Source: Perca fluviatilis
Lineage: Eukaryota; Chordata; Actinopteri; Perciformes; Percidae
Assembly (NCBI RefSeq): GCF_010015445.1
Contig: NC_053116.1
Span: forward strand, 27,483,785-27,547,784
Direction: 5' to 3'
DNA length: 64,000 nucleotides
Both the position numbers and the translations under genes were made by a program. Position 1 is the first letter of the stretch. Every line of letters begins with the position of its first letter. Below the pieces are notes generated by a model, which ran no database searches, was not told the DNA's origin, and worked only from the letters and a program-made list of their open reading frames with translations. Of the stretch, positions 60,345 to 64,000 are shown one piece after another.

Positions 60345-62777
60345 TTAACAAATGTCATGTCCACTAATGACTTCCTAACAAATTATTATTATTAGGCTAT
60401 TATTTTGGCATTTTCAGATTGATTGTCAACAGTGTTAGGGAATGTTGCTTTTAAAAACAATGGCTGCTTGAGCGTTTTTGATTCTCCACCAAATTTTGAC
60501 TCAAGGTCTACATACTAGATTTTTGCAGAGCTTTCAACCTTTAAGTTCTTTTACAAGCAGATGAAGTTTGCTCAGTGTCCTTCATGGTCTACTTGCTTTT
60601 CATGCTTACTACTTACTCTGTATTTAATAGGCTAGTGCTTTCCCATTATCCACACTTTTATAGATTTGCAGTATAATTAATGCTCATGAGGTCATATTTT
60701 TGGCATGGGAAGACCATTTGCCTTGGTTTCAACAGGTTTAAGTTGCTAAGACTGCTGTTTCTATGGTAACTGATAAAAACAGGACTCCTGGTTCCCTTCT
60801 CAAAAATGACTGATTTTGTGCTTCCTACATTTCATTGTCAAGGGCAGGGTACACCACAAGGGTAATTAATAATATTAATTAAAAAAAGTAACATCCACAT
60901 CAGCATGTCACAACTTAACATCAGTGGGTCTGTCATTCAAATAGACATCCTTCATATTCTTAGAACTCTACACACAAATCCAGAAACACACACAAAGGCA
61001 AACCTCTACAAATTTCCTGCAAAATTAAACTTTTCTAGGACATTTCTAAGAACCAACTAAACACGGATGTGCTTAATGGAAAACACTAGTATGAATGCCT
61101 TGGAGACGTATGCCTTTTGCATGTTCAGTGTTACACTTACTACGTAAAATCTTATTATTTTTATAGTTAAATATAAAAGCACAAAGATACTGTAATATGA
61201 ACAAAAATATATTTTCCCCCTCAAAATATGGTATAGGCTACATTCCAACAAACACACTGTTACTGTAAAATGTTCTACATACAAACCATAGAAACATTTA
61301 GGCCTACATGTATACAGCATCCTGTCTTCTGTTTGGGTCTGGACACAGCACCTTATCAACATCGCAGGCAATGTACTCCCTGGCCAATACTGTAGGTAGG
61401 CTACTAGTTAGGTATAGTTCCCAATCTCATACACATATGAAACATACTTTACGTTTACAGTAGTACAGTCCACTTGCAATACTGTACTACACTATTCATT
61501 GAGTACTAATATGCAGTACTACAATACTGTAGTGAGAGTAGATTTCTTACCTTACCTACTGTGAACTTGCTCAATGTTGAATGAAGTCTCTGCCCAGCCT
61601 CCTTCATTGTTAGACCATGGTCAACTTAAGTGGCCCGAATCTCTTCAGAGAGTATGGCTTTCCTTTGCTCTTTCTCTTCGTCCTTGTCCTTTTTCCTTCT
61701 TCCTCTCCCTCCTCTTCTATGCCTCTCTCTCCTATGTTGGCATCCATTGCTCCAAAACAGATGAGCTCTGTGGCCCTTTTATTGCTAACGCTTGTTTGTA
61801 TGTAATTTAAATATGTGTGCAACATATGATTGCCCATGTGAGGAGTCAGAGTGGATCCTAGTAAATCTAAATTTAGCATTTTGAATGGCAGTCTGTTCAA
61901 TGTGAACCATAGACTGTTATGTGAACACAAATTGTGTGTAGTGTGGTTTATAACTACAATCTGAGTGTAAAGCAGGAAATGTGCTTGTATTTCAGCAGAA
62001 TTGGTTCAGGACTTCCTGGTGGTTGGTAGCCTACATGAGTTACAGATTGTGTTCACTGTCTCAAGTAACGTTACCAGTGTTAGTTAGTTAGTGTGTAAAC
62101 AAATGAGAAAAAACTTTAAGCAAATAGGCTAAACACGACACACTTGAATGCATCACAAGGCTGCACTGCACAAGTTAGCTAATTTATTAGTTTACCTAGT
62201 GAGCTTTTGCTTTCCTGCTCTTATTCCCTATTCTAACCCCAAAACAACATCCGTGAGTATAATAAAATAATGAGCCGTGAGTAATAACCATAACTTGCAG
62301 TAAACACGTAACAGTTGGACTATTAATATTAATTATTTTTTAGTCTATAGTTAAACATAAACGCGAGCATTGCAACCTTGATAGCACGTCACACAATGCC
62401 ATTTCTGTTGTTACGTTAGCATCCGCGCTAATCGCTGGTTAAAGCTAGTTGCTTACGCTACCTAGCATAATAAGGTAAAAAGCATAAGCTAATGTTAATT
62501 GTAGCTATTTCTAGTTGTTGTAGACGTGATTACTGTTAAGACAGTTAACGTTAGAGACATTTTCAATGCACTTTGCATTTTTTTCATTATCTACAATTTC
62601 ACAGTGCGTTTATAGTAAAGTTAACTAAACATCCTAACATTTACCAGCTAACAGTAATTTGCCATATATATTTGCTAACACTAAACAAGCAACACATAAG
62701 GGCTGAAAAAACATACTGAATTGCACAAAAAGTCCTACTAAAATAAATATTGTTCTTGTTTGGCTCTGCAATTTTAA

Positions 62778-63304
62778 AGGTCCCATGGCATGAAAATTTC
62801 ACTTTATGAGGTTTTTTAACATTAATATGAGTTCCCCCAGACTGTCTATGGTCCCCCAGTGGCTAGAAATGGTGATAGGTGTAAACCGAGCCCTGGGTAT
62901 CCTGCTCTGCCTTTGAGAAAATGAAAGCTCAGATGAGCCGTTTTGGAATCTGCTTGTTATGAGGTCATAACAAGCAAGGTTACCTCCCCTTTCTCTGCTT
63001 TGCCCGCCCAGAGAATTTGGCCAACCCATGAGAGAGAGACATCATGGCTTTCAAACGAGAAAAGTGGCAGTTGGTCAAGGTCACACCCCCACCCTCCACC
63101 TTGCCCCTCCCTCCCCCCTCTCTCCTCCTCAATAGCTTCAGACACAGAAATGGCACATACCAAGGAAAGCTCATTGTGGGACTGGCTCTAGTGGCTGTAG
63201 TTCTGCACCAAAGCTGAATTTCGGGAAAGAGACTTCAGATACAGTATTAGGGGACCACTAAGGTCTATATAAAAGCATCCAAAGAGCACCATGTCATGGG
63301 ACCT
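62778..63304. mobile_element. TTAA-flanked MITE (AGGTCCCATG ends), 527 bp
   Basis: TTAA at 62774-62777 and 63305-63308 flank AGGTCCCATGGCATGA and its imperfect complement TCATGGGACCT. This is a piggyBac-like boundary. An internal perfect palindrome (11-bp arms, 2-nt spacer) lies at 62952-62975. Confidence 0.75.
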
Positions 63305-63424
63305 TTAATTAAAGTTAGACATATAAATAGTAATTATATATAATTGTCACACAAATGCTTAAAGTCCTTTTCAGGGATGCTCCCAAATGTAGCAGATCTA
63401 GGTAGTTTTTATTTAGCAAATAAA

Positions 63425-63530
<106 letters not shown>

Positions 63531-64000
63531 AAACAAGGTTTTATTTTGAATATTGGACTTGTATTTTAACAGGTGGTGAGACTGAGGCCTTCGGTGGGAT
63601 GCTCATGTTGCTCCATTTCTGCTGGATGTGTAAGTAATGCTATACACTGGAACTTGATAAGCTATACCCAAGCTTGTTGTAAACAATTTTGAGTTCCTCT
63701 TTCTTTCTTTCATATTGTGCTGCAGCTTTTCATTTTCTTTTTTCTGTTTATTGTGCCTTGTGTCTTCTATTTCTCTCTGTGTAGACCTACAGTATATGCT
63801 CTACGACAAGTACTAGGCTATTTAATCTAGTATCAGTATTAGTTCAGCTAATATCACATCTCAAAATTAAGAATATGACCTTGTCTTGACCTATGACAAT
63901 ACCTTTTGTCCCTTCACCTTCTCTCTCTGTGGTCTGTTAGATCTTTTCACCAACCCTTTACTCTCTTTTTTTAATACATGCTTTCTTTGTTCCTGTCCTC

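Overview
The window is vertebrate nuclear DNA, most likely from a teleost and probably a percomorph. It has one very large multi-exon gene with canonical GT-AG introns, many long CA/TG microsatellites, many short non-autonomous hAT- and piggyBac-type elements, tRNA-derived SINEs and 5'-truncated LINE tails. No operons, ribosome binding sites, CRISPR arrays or bacterial features are present.

The only gene I can support is on the minus strand: a flamingo/CELSR-family atypical cadherin (adhesion GPCR), best matched to celsr3. Seven coding exons can be placed to the base, all with consistent reading phase: exon 1 (50635 down to 44910), exon 2 (25324-24981), exon 3 (22893-22605), exon 4 (6592-6370), exon 5 (3181-3066), exon 6 (1656-1568) and exon 7 (784-627). 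They encode a signal peptide, an unusually long pre-cadherin region, nine cadherin repeats, the membrane-adjacent-like domain, three EGF-like domains and most of the first laminin-G domain. The remaining LamG/EGF domains, hormone-receptor domain, GAIN/GPS, seven-pass region and cytoplasmic tail must lie beyond base 1. The celsr3 call rests on the Arg-rich stretch before cadherin repeat 1, on repeat 1 itself, and on EGF2/EGF3, all closer to my memory of CELSR3 than of CELSR1 or CELSR2. No alignment was run.

Exon 1 holds the main oddity. Its N-terminal open frame (871 codons) and its cadherin frame (1007 codons) are offset, and they meet at an 89-base A-rich homopolymer (47931-48019; T on the plus strand). 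Either the homopolymer length is mis-assembled or the allele carries a frameshifting poly-lysine tract. Exon 1 also contains a near-consensus RE1/NRSE site (48498-48518) and an RSRR convertase-type site directly before cadherin repeat 1.

Layout: 1-626 is partial intron 7; 785-44909 holds exons 2-7 embedded in six introns (0.8 to 19.6 kb) full of microsatellites and transposable-element remnants; 44910-50635 is exon 1; a CpG-rich zone (about 49.95-50.93 kb) covers the start of the gene; 50.93-64 kb is upstream flank (or a 5' UTR intron) with repeats and no recognisable gene. Six hAT-like insertions, three TTAA-type insertions and one 6-bp-TSD element are delimited by terminal inverted repeats, mostly with visible target-site duplications. 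No intact transposase was recognised.
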